Counted from the first letter of the stretch, positions 14,458 to 27,346 are shown. The stretch: DNA of 32,332 bases from Ligilactobacillus aviarius (GCF_001654615.1 NZ_LWUD01000011.1:1-32332), one strand, 5' to 3'. Notes: generated by a model from the letters alone, not told the origin. Numbers and translations: made by a program.

Positions 14458-16137
14458 TTAATCTGCGTTCGCCTCAACGGGGATAAACTTTTGCTGATCA
14501 AAGTCATAAAGACCGCGCGCAGTTAATTTTAAAGTTGGAATAACTGGCAATGCTAAGAATGATAAGGTAATAAATGGATTAAAGCCGATTGGCCGGCTGA
14601 TTGACTGGTAAGCTGCGGTGATCGCGTTTAATTTTTGAGCGGTCTCTTTATATGAAAGATTTGACATCAACCCGCCGATTTGAAGCGGGAGGGTTGCTAA
14701 TTCATGGTGATTTGCAAAGACGGTGATTCCGCCGCCAACTTTTTGAAGATGCTGAATGGCAGCAAATAAATCCGCGTCATTGGTTCCAACGGCAATAATA
14801 TTGTGGGAGTCGTGTGCAATTGAAGATGCAACGGCTCCGTGAGTTAAGTTGAAGCCTTTTACGATTGCTTTGCCGATTTTGCCGGTGTGATGGTGGCGTT
14901 CAACGACGACCATTTTAAGTTGATCGTTGGAAGGATCAGGACAGAAGTTTCCATTATGAATTGAAACGGGTTCGACTAAATGTTTAGTTTCGATGTGGTT
15001 CGGAATTACCTGAATGATGTTTGCGGTTGCTGAATTCAGCGGAAGTTGGAGATCAGCTGGCGAAAGCGCAAAGTTCATTGTGTTTTTCGCAAACGATAGC
15101 GGTTGGGTATTAAAATCATGATTTGAAATTAAGTGGCCTTTTTTGATGACCTGGTGGATCTTAACATCATACGGGTCGTCTAAGACAACGATGTCAGCTT
15201 GGTAATTCGGATTGAGGGCGCCGATGAAAGGGGTTTGGTGAGCTTGCGCAGCGTTAAAACTCGCCATTGTGTATGCCGTTTCGGGCCGCAAACCGTGGTG
15301 AATTGCTTTGCGAATGCAGTCGTTGATCTCGCCTTCATTTAAAAGGGAGTCAACTAATTTATCGTCAGTACAAAATGCGAACCGACTGGCGTTGGATTCA
15401 TTGACTGCGCCGACGGTATTTTCAAGGTCGCGTTCAACGGTTCCTTCGCGCAGGAAAACATAAAAGCCTTCATTAATGCGTTCTTGAATTTGCTGGATCG
15501 TAGTTGCTTCATGGTCAGTTGAAATTTGGTGTTGCCGGTAAACATCGAGCTGGTGCCGTGAAAGGCCAGACCCGTGCCCGTCAATTTGCCGGCCAGCTTG
15601 AAGACAATCGTTCAGTTTAGCAATCATATCAGGTTGATTCGACGAAACTGCTGGATAATCCATCACTTCAGCTAAGCCGCGGACAGTTGGATCCTGGTAA
15701 AATGGTTTCAGTTCTTTGGCGGTCAACGTTGCGCCGCTGTCTTCAAACGGAGTGCACGGAACACTGGAAGGCAGCATCGTGTAAACGTCCAGCAGCGACT
15801 GCCGCGCGTCATCGATCATGTATTGAATCCCGTTTGCCCCGGCAACATTCGCAATTTCATGCGGGTCGGTGAAAATTCCCGTTGTTCCTTGTGGCAAAAT
15901 CACTTTGGCCAATTCACTGGGTGTTAAAAGGGAACTTTCAATGTGAACGTGAGCGTCGATAAATCCGGGAACGATGTATTGGTCAGCATAATCAAGGGTC
16001 CGCCGGGCATGGAAGGCCGACGATTCGCCGGTCGCAATAATTTTGCCGTCATTGATCCAGAGGACATTTGGTTCGAATAACCGGGAGAAGACATTTAAAA
16101 CGTGGTTACTTTTAATACATAAATCGATCATCGTCAT
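14458..16137 (-). CDS. ade: Adenine deaminase
   Basis: Hydrolyses adenine to hypoxanthine and ammonia in purine salvage. The 559-residue protein has the amidohydrolase metal site PGFIDAHVHIESS (about residues 57-69), TDPHEIANV near 90, DGHGSGLS near 187, STDHE near 207 and FCTDD near 254. This order is typical of the AdeC family, followed by the family's C-terminal domain. The start is the outer ATG, 7 bases after GGAGG. The gene lies upstream of murT on the same strand with a 78-base gap that holds the murT promoter and no clear terminator, so readthrough is possible. CCGAA-type motifs upstream hint at purine control but are weak. Confidence 0.94.
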   Translation of the reverse strand: MTMIDLCIKSNHVLNVFSRLFEPNVLWINDGKIIATGESSAFHARRTLDYADQYIVPGFIDAHVHIESSLLTPSELAKVILPQGTTGIFTDPHEIANVAGANGIQYMIDDARQSLLDVYTMLPSSVPCTPFEDSGATLTAKELKPFYQDPTVRGLAEVMDYPAVSSNQPDMIAKLNDCLQAGRQIDGHGSGLSRHQLDVYRQHQISTDHEATTIQQIQERINEGFYVFLREGTVERDLENTVGAVNESNASRFAFCTDDKLVDSLLNEGEINDCIRKAIHHGLRPETAYTMASFNAAQAHQTPFIGALNPNYQADIVVLDDPYDVKIHQVIKKGHLISNHDFNTQPLSFAKNTMNFALSPADLQLPLNSATANIIQVIPNHIETKHLVEPVSIHNGNFCPDPSNDQLKMVVVERHHHTGKIGKAIVKGFNLTHGAVASSIAHDSHNIIAVGTNDADLFAAIQHLQKVGGGITVFANHHELATLPLQIGGLMSNLSYKETAQKLNAITAAYQSISRPIGFNPFITLSFLALPVIPTLKLTARGLYDFDQQKFIPVEANAD

Positions 16138-16353
16138 TACTGATCCTCCAATATTATTTGTGTTTTGATGATATTGTTAATCTATTTAACCTTAAAGGAC
16201 TAAAAGTCAATGCAAATTGTTAATTATTTTGAGCGAACTTGGAATAAATGTCCGAATTAATAATTAAAGCACCGAAAATTTTAAGTGAGGGAATGAATTT
16301 TGACTTTAAATCGTATATACTTATTTAGAAAGACTTTTTTTGGAGATGGGTTT

Positions 16354-16947
16354 ATGGCACAACTTTTTTTCCGTTATGGCGCAATGAACAGCGGCAAAAC
16401 GATTGAAATCCTTAAAGTTGCTCACAACTATGAGGAACAGCACAAGCACGTTGTGATTTTAACAAGCGGGCTGGATAACCGGGATGAAGTCGGATATGTT
16501 TCGAGCCGAATCGGGTTACGGCGGCCGGCAATTCCGATCTTTGATGAAACGGATGTATATGAAATTGTGGCTTCAAAGCAGAACATCGACTGTGTGTTAG
16601 TTGATGAAGCACAATTCTTGAAAAAGCATCACGTAATTGAATTGACGCGAATCGTTGATGAATTAGGAATTCCAGTAATGACGTTCGGTTTAAAGAACGA
16701 CTTTCGGAATCAGTTGTTTGAAGGTTCCGAATATCTTTTGCTGTATGCTGACAAAATCGAAGAAATGAAGACCATTTGCTGGTTCTGTGCCAAAAAAGCA
16801 ACCATGAACCTTCGAATCCATGATAGCAAGCCGGTTTATGACGGCGAGCAGATCATGATTGGCGGCAACGAAGCATATTTCCCAGTTTGCCGGAAACACT
16901 ACGTTAACCCGCCGCTGGAAGAAATCCGCAAAGATATTGAAGAATAA
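16354..16947 (+). CDS. tdk: Thymidine kinase
   Basis: Phosphorylates thymidine to dTMP with ATP in pyrimidine salvage. The 197-residue length fits type II bacterial thymidine kinase. The P-loop GAMNSGKT lies at residues 9-16. LVDEAQFL near residue 85 holds the Walker B Asp and catalytic Glu. A zinc-binding lasso is marked by CWFC near residue 147 and VCRKH near 183. The reading frame extends upstream to a TTG at 16300, but the ATG at 16354 has GGAG 8 bases before it and starts the conserved sequence. It is first in a run with prfA, prmC, sua5 and upp. A TATACT box at 16316-16321 may be its -10, though no good -35 is seen. Confidence 0.95.
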   Translation: MAQLFFRYGAMNSGKTIEILKVAHNYEEQHKHVVILTSGLDNRDEVGYVSSRIGLRRPAIPIFDETDVYEIVASKQNIDCVLVDEAQFLKKHHVIELTRIVDELGIPVMTFGLKNDFRNQLFEGSEYLLLYADKIEEMKTICWFCAKKATMNLRIHDSKPVYDGEQIMIGGNEAYFPVCRKHYVNPPLEEIRKDIEE

Positions 16948-16965
16948 TATTTAATGGAGGACAAG

Positions 16966-18051
16966 ATGGATAAGTTATTTGATCGTTTACAAATGCTTGA
17001 AGACCGTTACGAAGAGCTTGGCGAATTACTTTCTGATCCGGATGTAATTGCTGATACGCAACGGTTCACCAAGCTTTCAAAGGAAATGGCCGATTTGCGC
17101 GAAACCGTTGAAAAGTACAACCAGTATAAGAAGGTTACGCAGCAGATCAAAGATGATGAGGAAATGTTGAATGCCGGTTTAGATGATGAAGAAATGGCAT
17201 CGATGGTCAAGGATGAACTGGCAGATTCAAAGGCGGAAAAGGAAAAGCTTGAAGAAGAAATCAAGATTCTTTTGATTCCCAAAGACCCGAATGATGAAAA
17301 GAACATCATCATGGAAATCCGGGGAGCTGCCGGTGGGGACGAAGCAAGTTTGTTTGCAGCAGATTTATACAACATGTACACCCGCTATGCTGAAAAGCAA
17401 GGCTGGTCAGTTCAAATCGTTGATAAGACTCCAACCGAAGTCGGCGGATTCAAGCAAGTCGTATTGCTGATCAACGGGAAAAACGTTTATTCAAAATTAA
17501 AATATGAAAGTGGTGCTCACCGGGTTCAACGGGTTCCCGTTACTGAATCAGCTGGCCGGGTCCACACTTCAACTGCAACGGTCGGGGTAATGCCTGAAGA
17601 AGAGGACGTTGAAATTGAAATTGATCCAAAGGATATTCGGGTCGATGTTTTCCGGTCATCAGGGGCCGGTGGTCAGCACATCAACAAGACTTCATCAGCT
17701 GTTCGGATGACGCACTTGCCGACAGGAATCGTGGTTTCAATGCAAGACCAACGTTCACAGCAACAAAACCGGGAAAAGGCAATGCAGATTTTGAAAGCCC
17801 GGGTTTATGATTACTATAAGACCCAAGAACAAAGTGAATACGACGAAAACCGGAAGTCAGCCATTGGGACTGGGGACCGGTCAGAACGAATTCGGACATA
17901 TAATTACCCGCAAAACCGGGTTACGGATCACCGGATCGGATTGACATTGAATAAGTTGGATAAGATCATGAACGGTGATTTAGATGACATTATTGATGCG
18001 TTAGTATTGTATGATCAAACTAAGGCATTGGAGAAATTGCAAAATGAATAA
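16966..18051 (+). CDS. prfA: Peptide chain release factor 1
   Basis: Recognises UAA and UAG stop codons and triggers peptide release on the ribosome. The 361 residues match the family. The codon-recognition motif PVT lies in [12 protein letters not shown] near residue 188, and the catalytic GGQ at residues 235-237 sits in [12 protein letters not shown]. An in-frame ATG at 16954 precedes the ribosome binding site GGAGG, so the ATG at 16966 is the real start. The last codons overlap prmC by 8 bases. PrmC methylates the Gln of this GGQ, so the coupling puts enzyme and target in one transcript. Confidence 0.97.
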   Translation: MDKLFDRLQMLEDRYEELGELLSDPDVIADTQRFTKLSKEMADLRETVEKYNQYKKVTQQIKDDEEMLNAGLDDEEMASMVKDELADSKAEKEKLEEEIKILLIPKDPNDEKNIIMEIRGAAGGDEASLFAADLYNMYTRYAEKQGWSVQIVDKTPTEVGGFKQVVLLINGKNVYSKLKYESGAHRVQRVPVTESAGRVHTSTATVGVMPEEEDVEIEIDPKDIRVDVFRSSGAGGQHINKTSSAVRMTHLPTGIVVSMQDQRSQQQNREKAMQILKARVYDYYKTQEQSEYDENRKSAIGTGDRSERIRTYNYPQNRVTDHRIGLTLNKLDKIMNGDLDDIIDALVLYDQTKALEKLQNE

Positions 18052-18883
18052 TGCAGTAAATTATTTTAAGGCCCGTCAATGGGCTTTTTCTTTTATTGAA
18101 GCGCACGGGTTGGAAGCAGACGCCGCTGATTTACTGTTGAGCGATCAGATGGGGTGGAATGAAGCTCAACTATTGATGCATTTTCGCGATCCAATGCCAG
18201 CTGAGGAATGGCAGCAGTATCAGACCAACGTTCACAAATTTGTTGATGGCTGGCCGGCCCAATACCTTACGGGCAAGGCGTTTTTTTACGGCTTGCAGCT
18301 TAAAGTAACGGAAACAACCTTGATTCCGCGCCCGGAAACGGAGGAACTGGTTGATTGGATCTTAGCTGATTATGATGAACAGCCGATCGACCTGCTTGAT
18401 GTTGGTACCGGTACCGGGGCGATCGGCTTGGCCCTTAAAGCTCAACGTCCAACTTGGGACGTAACGTTAAGCGATATTTCAGCTGATGCGTTGGGCGTTG
18501 CCAAACAGAACGCAGCGGCGTTGAATGAATCTGTTAAATTTGTCCAAAGTGATCTTTTAAATGATGTGGACGGCAAATATGATGTGATCGTTTCGAATCC
18601 GCCGTATATCGCTGAGGACGAACGGAAGTACATGGACCGCAGTGTTTTAGAGCACGAACCGGAACTTGCGTTATTTGCACCGCATCACGGTTTGGCAATT
18701 TATCAGCGAATTGCTGCGGAATGTTCCTCGTATTTAAAACCGCATACCCGAATGTATTTTGAAATCGGGTTTCATCAGGGACAAGCGGTCAAACAAATTT
18801 TTGAAAAGCAGTTTCCGCAAGCAAGCGTTGAAGTGCGCCAAGATATCAATCATCATGACCGGATGGTGCGGGTCAAATTTTAA
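18044..18883 (+). CDS. prmC: Release-factor glutamine methyltransferase PrmC
   Basis: Methylates the GGQ glutamine of release factors using S-adenosylmethionine. The 279-residue protein has an N-terminal helical substrate-binding domain (about 1-90), the SAM-binding motif [10 protein letters not shown] at 119-128, and the catalytic NPPY at 185-188. A longer frame to 18011 exists, but ATG 18044 follows GGAG and starts the conserved region. It overlaps the prfA stop by 8 bases, so translation is probably coupled. The sua5 gene begins 17 bases later. Confidence 0.95.
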   Translation: MNNAVNYFKARQWAFSFIEAHGLEADAADLLLSDQMGWNEAQLLMHFRDPMPAEEWQQYQTNVHKFVDGWPAQYLTGKAFFYGLQLKVTETTLIPRPETEELVDWILADYDEQPIDLLDVGTGTGAIGLALKAQRPTWDVTLSDISADALGVAKQNAAALNESVKFVQSDLLNDVDGKYDVIVSNPPYIAEDERKYMDRSVLEHEPELALFAPHHGLAIYQRIAAECSSYLKPHTRMYFEIGFHQGQAVKQIFEKQFPQASVEVRQDINHHDRMVRVKF

Positions 18884-18900
18884 GAAAGGAAATCAAACGA

Positions 18901-19899
18901 ATGGAAATTACTAAAATTTATAAACCAGATGAAGTTGCGCAAGCAGCAAAAGAAATTCAACTTGGAGAATTAATTGCGTTTCCAACTGAAACCGTCTATG
19001 GATTAGGGGCAGATGCAACCAATGAAAAGGCTGTTCGACGGGTTTTCCAAGTTAAGGGCCGGCCAGCCGATAACCCGTTAAACGTTACGGTGTGTTCAAC
19101 GGCAATGGTTGAACGGTTTGTTGGGGAGATCAATGAATGGGGGCAAAAGCTGATCAAGCAATTTTGGCCAGGACCGTTGACGCTGATCTTTAAAACCTTG
19201 CCGCATGCGTTAGCTCCAGTTGTTACGGGCGGATTACCAACCGCTGCTTTTCGGATGCCCGATAATCAAGTAACGCTGAAAATGATCGAACTAGCAGGAA
19301 CCCCAATCGTTGGGCCGTCTGCTAATTCATCAGGCAAGCCGAGCCCGACGACCGCTGAGCATGTTTTTCATGATATGGAAGGCAAGATCGCGGGCATTGT
19401 TGATGATGGACCAACCGCAGTCGGCGTTGAATCAACGATCATTGATTTAAGCGGTGATACGCCGATTATTATTCGTCCAGGAGCAATCAGTACGAAAGAA
19501 ATTGAAGATGTTCTTGGAACAAAAGTTTTACTGAAGGACAGTAAGGATGCAGCTCCGGCAGCGAAATACAAGCATTATAGTCCGGATGCCCAGGTTTTGA
19601 TGGTCAATGACCAGGATTGGAATCAAGTTGACCAGTGGCTTAAGGATCAGGATCAAAAGGTAGCGGTAATGGCAACGGATAAGGTGTTAGCTTCGCTTTC
19701 AAATGCTGAACTTCAATTCAGTTTAGGGCAAGATGTGCAATCGGCAAGCAAAGAATTCTTTGCAGGGATCCGGCATTTAGACAATGATGAACATGCCAAA
19801 ATAATCCTCGTTCAAAAGTTCCCAACAACCGGTTTAGGGGAAGCCTACATGAACCGCTTGGAAAAAGCCAGCGGAAATCAAACTTGGGGTTTAGAGTAG
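18901..19899 (+). CDS. sua5: L-threonylcarbamoyladenylate synthase (Sua5 type)
   Basis: Makes threonylcarbamoyl-AMP from threonine, bicarbonate and ATP for the t6A modification at position 37 of tRNAs reading ANN codons. The 332 residues include the YrdC catalytic domain (about 10-200), with FPTETVYGLG near 23, KGRPADNPLN near 51 and the SANSSGKPSPT stretch near 141. The extra C-terminal Sua5 domain (about 225-332) after a linker containing KYKHYSPDAQV distinguishes Sua5 from the short YrdC. The ribosome binding site is AAGAAAGGAA. It sits in the tdk-prfA-prmC run, with 59 bases before upp. Confidence 0.95.
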   Translation: MEITKIYKPDEVAQAAKEIQLGELIAFPTETVYGLGADATNEKAVRRVFQVKGRPADNPLNVTVCSTAMVERFVGEINEWGQKLIKQFWPGPLTLIFKTLPHALAPVVTGGLPTAAFRMPDNQVTLKMIELAGTPIVGPSANSSGKPSPTTAEHVFHDMEGKIAGIVDDGPTAVGVESTIIDLSGDTPIIIRPGAISTKEIEDVLGTKVLLKDSKDAAPAAKYKHYSPDAQVLMVNDQDWNQVDQWLKDQDQKVAVMATDKVLASLSNAELQFSLGQDVQSASKEFFAGIRHLDNDEHAKIILVQKFPTTGLGEAYMNRLEKASGNQTWGLE

Positions 19900-19958
19900 C
19901 AAAATTATTTAATATCCGATAAAATAGGACTGAATAAAAATTAAAGGAGATGTTTGAA

Positions 19959-20588
19959 ATGGGAAAGTTTGAAGTTTTAGATCACCCATTAATTCAACAC
20001 AAATTAACGATTATTCGAAACAAGGATTGCGGAACACGGGAATTTCGGGAAGTTGTCAACGAAATTGCCGAATTGATGGTTTACGAAGTTTGCCGTGATA
20101 TGCCGCTTGAAGATATTAAGGTTGAAACCCCAGTAGCAACGGCCGTTGAAAAACGGTTGGCTGGGAAAAAGGTCGTTGTCGTTCCAATTTTGCGGGCAGG
20201 ACTTGGAATGGTCGATGGCGTCCTTGAATTATTGCCAGCCGCAAAGGTCGGTCACATCGGAATGTACCGGGATGAAGAAACCCTTCAACCGCACGAATAC
20301 TTTGTCAAGATGCCAGATCACCTTGATAAACGGGAAATGATCATCGTTGACCCAATGTTGGCAACTGGCGGCTCAGCCATTGCAGCCGTTGATGCATTAA
20401 AGAAGCGGGGCGCCAAATCAATTCGATTTGTTTGCTTAGTTGCTGCTCCAGAAGGGGTCAAGGCTTTGCGGGAAGCCCACCCGGACATCGATGTTTACGC
20501 TGCTGCATTGGATGATCACTTAAACGAAAATGGTTACATTGTTCCCGGATTAGGCGATGCCGGTGATCGGCTCTTTGGAACAAAATAA
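19959..20588 (+). CDS. upp: Uracil phosphoribosyltransferase
   Basis: Converts uracil and PRPP to UMP in pyrimidine salvage. The 209 residues are exactly the usual length. The PRPP-binding loop is [11 protein letters not shown] near residues 130-140, and the C-terminal uracil-binding region holds [13 protein letters not shown]. The frame extends to an ATG at 19950 that lies inside the ribosome binding region. ATG 19959, placed after AAAGGAGA, gives the family start [12 protein letters not shown]. In many Firmicutes glyA precedes upp; here sua5 is the direct neighbour. The atp operon follows after 298 bases. Confidence 0.97.
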   Translation: MGKFEVLDHPLIQHKLTIIRNKDCGTREFREVVNEIAELMVYEVCRDMPLEDIKVETPVATAVEKRLAGKKVVVVPILRAGLGMVDGVLELLPAAKVGHIGMYRDEETLQPHEYFVKMPDHLDKREMIIVDPMLATGGSAIAAVDALKKRGAKSIRFVCLVAAPEGVKALREAHPDIDVYAAALDDHLNENGYIVPGLGDAGDRLFGTK

Positions 20589-20691
20589 TAGCCGAATATT
20601 ATAGTTGTTAATTAATCTATAAATTCTATTAATAAAGTTTAAGAAAATCAAAATGTGATTATACCGCGATTTTTTTGTGACGTTTTATGCT

Positions 20692-20706
20692 TATAAAGCG
20701 TTTACA
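20692..20706 (+). promoter_or_regulatory. Possible catabolite-responsive (cre-like) element
   Basis: The stretch ending in AAGCGTTTACA matches the CcpA consensus WTGNAARCGNWWWCA at all but two positions (the T and G near its left end). It lies about 50 bases upstream of the atp promoter. Two mismatches make it a weak candidate. Confidence 0.3.
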
Positions 20707-20757
20707 TCAAATTTTTAAAATACGTTTAAATGGTGGTGCTACGCCTTTAAATTGGTT

Positions 20758-20785
20758 TTGTATTTAATAAAAATGGTGGTATGAT
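20758..20785 (+). promoter_or_regulatory. Promoter of the atp operon
   Basis: TTGTAT (20758-20763), a 16-base spacer and TATGAT (20780-20785), with an upstream TGG that makes an extended -10 (TGGTATGAT). The predicted transcript starts near 20791-20793, giving a leader of about 95 bases to atpB. Confidence 0.72.
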
Positions 20786-20790
20786 GAAAA

Positions 20791-20880
20791 ATGTATTCAG
20801 AGATTGTCCATCTTTGGATCGAAATCATTTTATGGTTCGACCGTAATGTTTTCAACCTTATTACAATTGAAAAGAGGTGA
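20791..20880 (+). CDS. Possible 29-codon leader ORF of the atp operon
   Basis: An ATG lying at or next to the predicted transcription start opens a 29-residue hydrophobic ORF (MYSEIVHLWIEIILWFDR near its start). Its TGA stop is the last three bases of the atpB ribosome binding site GAGGTGA. No ribosome binding site precedes it, so it would need leaderless or very-short-leader initiation. It does not resemble AtpI. It may be chance, or a leader peptide whose translation affects atpB initiation. Confidence 0.25.
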   Translation: MYSEIVHLWIEIILWFDRNVFNLITIEKR

Positions 20881-20886
20881 GACTTG

Positions 20887-21603
20887 GTGTTTGATGACGG
20901 AAGTAAAATTGTCAAGCTATTTGGGCTCTCATTTAACGTCGGGAACTGTGTCGCCGGACTTGTTACAGCAATTATTGTATGTGCCGTTTTAATTTGGCTT
21001 TCACGCAACTTGCAGATGAAGCCGACCGGCAAGCAGAATATTCTCGAATGGATCGTTGATTTTACAAATGGAATTGTGAAATCAGCGATTCCCGATGCCC
21101 AAGGAAGTAATTACGGATTGTTCGCATTCGTACTTTTCGTATTTATTTTCGTTGCTAACCAATTAGGGTTGATCATTCAATTCGTAATTGGAGATGTTAC
21201 ATACGTCAAAAGTCCAACTGCTTCGCCAATGACAACATTAACGTTGGCATTTATGGTACTGGTAATTACCCACCTTGCCGGGGTTGTTCGGTTCGGCTTT
21301 AAGGGATACTTCAAGAATTCGTTCTTAAGTCCTTATCCAGCATTGTTCCCAATCAAATTGATGGAACAATTTACGAACTTTATTACTTTGGCTCTTCGTC
21401 TTTACGGTAACATTTATGCCGGTGAAGTATTGTTGAAGTTGATTTTCCAATTGGCTCAATCACATGGCTTACTCACATTTATCCCAGCCATCCCATTGGA
21501 ATTGATTTGGCAAGGATTCTCCGTCTTTATTGGATCAATCCAAGCCTATGTCTTTGTAACATTGACAATGGTATATATTTCACAAAAGGTCGAAAAAGAA
21601 TAA
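20887..21603 (+). CDS. atpB: ATP synthase Fo subunit a
   Basis: Membrane subunit holding the proton half-channels next to the c-ring. The 238-residue protein has five or six membrane helices. The essential Arg is residue 171 in TLALRLYGNIYAGE, followed by the conserved C-terminal helix containing FIGSIQAYVFVTLTMVYIS. Starts TTG 20884 and GTG 20887 are adjacent. GTG is preferred because it lies 6 bases after GAGGTGA. In fermentative lactic acid bacteria this enzyme mainly hydrolyses ATP to pump protons for pH control. It is first of eight atp genes in the order B-E-F-H-A-G-D-C. No atpI gene precedes it. Confidence 0.96.
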   Translation: MFDDGSKIVKLFGLSFNVGNCVAGLVTAIIVCAVLIWLSRNLQMKPTGKQNILEWIVDFTNGIVKSAIPDAQGSNYGLFAFVLFVFIFVANQLGLIIQFVIGDVTYVKSPTASPMTTLTLAFMVLVITHLAGVVRFGFKGYFKNSFLSPYPALFPIKLMEQFTNFITLALRLYGNIYAGEVLLKLIFQLAQSHGLLTFIPAIPLELIWQGFSVFIGSIQAYVFVTLTMVYISQKVEKE

Positions 21604-21619
21604 TTACTCACACACATAA

Positions 21620-21859
<240 letters not shown>

Positions 21860-21911
21860 CCTTCACGAAAAAGTAACTCAAGTTATATTTGAATGAAGGA
21901 GGTGTCAATAG

Positions 21912-22433
21912 ATGTATTCGACATTTTTACTTGGTGATGCAGGGGTACAATGGGGAGATTTCCTCTTCTACCTTATTATGTTCATTATCATGTTGTTGAT
22001 TGTTAAACACTTTGCATGGGGTCCCGTTACAAAGATGATGGACAAACGTGCAACGAAGATTTCAAACGACATTGATTCTGCTGAAAAGGCCCGGAAAGAA
22101 GCTGAAGACCTTGCTGCAAAACGGCAAACTGCTTTGGAAAATTCACGGACAGAAGCTGCTGGAATCATTGACCGCGCAAAACAAAACGGTGAACAACAAA
22201 AAGCTTCAATTGTAAATGCTGCAAATGAAGAAGTTAAAACAATGAAGGCCAATGCCAAGAAAGATATTCAACAAGAAAAGCAAGATGCTTTATCAAGTGT
22301 AAAGAACGATGTCGCTGAATTATCTATTGAAATTGCTTCGAAGATTATTCAAAAAGAACTAACACCTGAAAGTCAAAAGGAATTAGTTGATTCATATATT
22401 GAAGGGTTGGGAAAGCAAAATGGCAATAGATAA
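21912..22433 (+). CDS. atpF: ATP synthase Fo subunit b
   Basis: Peripheral-stalk subunit that joins subunit a to F1. The 173 residues have one N-terminal membrane helix (about 14-34), followed by a long charged coiled coil rich in Ala, Lys, Glu and Gln (about 45-140) and a C-terminal delta-binding part. The ribosome binding site is GAAGGAGG. The end overlaps atpH by 14 bases, so the two stator proteins are translationally coupled. Confidence 0.96.
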   Translation: MYSTFLLGDAGVQWGDFLFYLIMFIIMLLIVKHFAWGPVTKMMDKRATKISNDIDSAEKARKEAEDLAAKRQTALENSRTEAAGIIDRAKQNGEQQKASIVNAANEEVKTMKANAKKDIQQEKQDALSSVKNDVAELSIEIASKIIQKELTPESQKELVDSYIEGLGKQNGNR

Positions 22434-22965
22434 TGCAACAATTGCACGTCGTTATGGCAATGCCCTTTTTGAAGTTGCGCAAGAACAAGATTCACTTGCT
22501 GAAACAGCAGCTGAATTAAATGAATTAAAAGCAGCTTTAAATCAAGAACCTGGATTTGTTAACTTTATGACAAGTCCGCAAATCGATGAGAAAGCAAAGA
22601 AAGATACTCTTTCTGCGTTAACTGCAAATGCTTCAGCATTAGTTTCTAATCTGCTCAACATGTTATTTGACTATCGGCGGATCAGCAACTTAGAAGCAAT
22701 CATTGATGAATTTAACAGACTTTATGATCAAGAACGCAAAGTCGTTCGGGCCGTTGTCCGGACAGCCGTTGAATTAGATGATCAGCAAAAGGATACCCTT
22801 GCAAAGAAATTTGCTGAGGTTGAAGGTGCAAACCAAGTTATCTTGGATGCAAAGGTTGATCCATCGATCATTGGCGGGGTTGTGATGCAATCTGAAAGTC
22901 ATATTTATGACGGTTCAATTAAGACGAAGCTTGAAAAGATCAAGCGTCTGTTACTAAAACGTTAA
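22420..22965 (+). CDS. atpH: ATP synthase F1 subunit delta
   Basis: Stator subunit that fixes the top of F1 to subunit b. The 181 residues begin [20 protein letters not shown], the typical helical N-terminal domain. The C-terminal conserved part has [21 protein letters not shown] near 145-166. The frame runs upstream to 22387, but ATG 22420 gives the family start and lies inside the end of atpF (14-base overlap). The ribosome binding site is weak (AAGGG/GGGAAAG), consistent with coupling to atpF translation. Confidence 0.95.
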   Translation: MAIDNATIARRYGNALFEVAQEQDSLAETAAELNELKAALNQEPGFVNFMTSPQIDEKAKKDTLSALTANASALVSNLLNMLFDYRRISNLEAIIDEFNRLYDQERKVVRAVVRTAVELDDQQKDTLAKKFAEVEGANQVILDAKVDPSIIGGVVMQSESHIYDGSIKTKLEKIKRLLLKR

Positions 22966-24492
<1,527 letters not shown>

Positions 24493-24510
24493 AAAGGGTG
24501 GTGAAGGCTG

Positions 24511-25467
24511 ATGGCTGGTTCATTACAAAGTGTTAAGCGTCGAATCAATTCGACCAAGAAAACACAACAAATCACAAATGCCATGCAAATGGTATCAACT
24601 GTAAAATTGAATCAAATTCAAAGACATACAGCAAGTTATCAAGTCTATGCCGCCAAGATTCGGAGTGTAATCACTCACCTTGCTAAATCACACTTATTGG
24701 ATAGCATTTCAGTAAGCAGCTCATCAAAGAAGAGCGACGATCCGATGAGTTCATTGGGAATGTTGCAACAACGTCCGGTCAAGAAAGTCGGAATTGTTGT
24801 GATCACATCAGACCGGGGCTTAGTTGGAAGCTACAACAGTACGGTATTAAAGCAAACAATGACGTTGATTAATAACGTAAGTCAGGCTGACAACAAGAAA
24901 GATGACATTGTGATCTTAGCAATTGGTTCAACTGGTGCAGATTTCTTTAAGCAACGCGGATTTAACATCGGATACGAATATCAAGGTGTTAATGATGTGC
25001 CGAAGTTTAAAGAAGTTCGGCCAATTGTTCAAGCAATCGTTACGATGTTTACAAGCGGAGCATTCGACAAGTTGTACGTTTGCTACAACCACTTCGTAAA
25101 CACCTTAACGTCAGAATTTCGTGCTGAACAAATGCTTCCAATTACCGCTGAAAACGTTGGTGATTTGGAAAATGACGGACTTGAAGATGCCAAGGAAGGT
25201 CAATTAGCTCCAGCATACGATGCAGAGCCATCCCAAGATGCAATTTTGGAAGTTGTTTTGCCGCAATATGCTGAAAGCTTGGTATATGGCGCAATCTTGG
25301 ATGCCAAGACATCTGAACATGCTTCAAGTTCAACAGCAATGAAATCTGCTTCAGATAACGCAGATGACATTATTTCAACCTTGCAATTGCAATACAACCG
25401 TGCACGGCAAAGTGCAATTACAACTGAAATTACTGAAATTACAGGTGCTCAAGCTGCCTTAGAATAA
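24511..25467 (+). CDS. atpG: ATP synthase F1 subunit gamma
   Basis: Central rotor shaft that turns inside the alpha-beta hexamer. The 318 residues begin with the coiled-coil start [25 protein letters not shown] and end with the matching C-terminal helix ([23 protein letters not shown]). It is somewhat longer than the usual 285-290. Extra polar residues appear near 68-88 (after HLLDS) and near 210-240 (acidic, before [11 protein letters not shown]). These are surface-loop positions in the family and do not suggest damage. Confidence 0.97.
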   Translation: MAGSLQSVKRRINSTKKTQQITNAMQMVSTVKLNQIQRHTASYQVYAAKIRSVITHLAKSHLLDSISVSSSSKKSDDPMSSLGMLQQRPVKKVGIVVITSDRGLVGSYNSTVLKQTMTLINNVSQADNKKDDIVILAIGSTGADFFKQRGFNIGYEYQGVNDVPKFKEVRPIVQAIVTMFTSGAFDKLYVCYNHFVNTLTSEFRAEQMLPITAENVGDLENDGLEDAKEGQLAPAYDAEPSQDAILEVVLPQYAESLVYGAILDAKTSEHASSSTAMKSASDNADDIISTLQLQYNRARQSAITTEITEITGAQAALE

Positions 25468-25473
25468 AATTAG

Positions 25474-26892
<1,419 letters not shown>

Positions 26893-26906
26893 GGAGGGAA
26901 CGTCAA

Positions 26907-27326
26907 ATGAGTGACAAACCTGAATTAACAGTATCTGTTGTAACTCCAGATGGTGAAGTTTATGAAAACAAGACTACTTTGGCGATCTGTAAGACTGCTG
27001 AAGGTGAACTTGGAATTATGCCGAACCATACTCCTGTGTTAGCTTCATTGGCAATCGATGAAGTGCGGGTCAAGACTGGAGAAGATCAATACGATGAAAT
27101 TGCCATTGGCGGTGGATTCTTAGAATTTTCAAATAACGTTCTTTCAATCGTTGCTTCAGCAGCTGAAAGAAAAGAAAATATCGATACATCACGGGCAGAA
27201 CGTGCGCGCGACCGGGCTAAAGAACGAATCGAAAAGGCACAAAATGAACATGATGCAAAAGAATTAAAGCGGGCTGAAATTTCATTGAAGCGGGCTTTAA
27301 ACCGGATCAAGGTTTCAGGTCATTAG
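26907..27326 (+). CDS. atpC: ATP synthase F1 subunit epsilon
   Basis: Rotor subunit that binds gamma and the c-ring and can inhibit ATP hydrolysis. The 139 residues have an N-terminal beta-sandwich (conserved EGELGIMPNHTPVLASL near 30-46 and IGGGFLEFSNNVLSIVAS near 70-87) and a C-terminal two-helix part rich in Arg, Lys, Glu and Ala. It is the last gene of the operon, followed by a strong terminator. The ribosome binding site is AAGGAGG. Confidence 0.97.
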   Translation: MSDKPELTVSVVTPDGEVYENKTTLAICKTAEGELGIMPNHTPVLASLAIDEVRVKTGEDQYDEIAIGGGFLEFSNNVLSIVASAAERKENIDTSRAERARDRAKERIEKAQNEHDAKELKRAEISLKRALNRIKVSGH

Positions 27327-27346
27327 TGAGATTTAGTCTTTGAGAG

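Noticed and set aside
16141-16200. A promoter TTAACA-N18-TAATAT for adenine deaminase
   Set aside because: The predicted transcript would begin inside the ribosome binding site, leaving no usable leader.
20589-20690. A terminator after upp
   Set aside because: ATCA and TGAT with a later T-run form only a 4-bp stem not adjacent to the T-run; no convincing hairpin was found.
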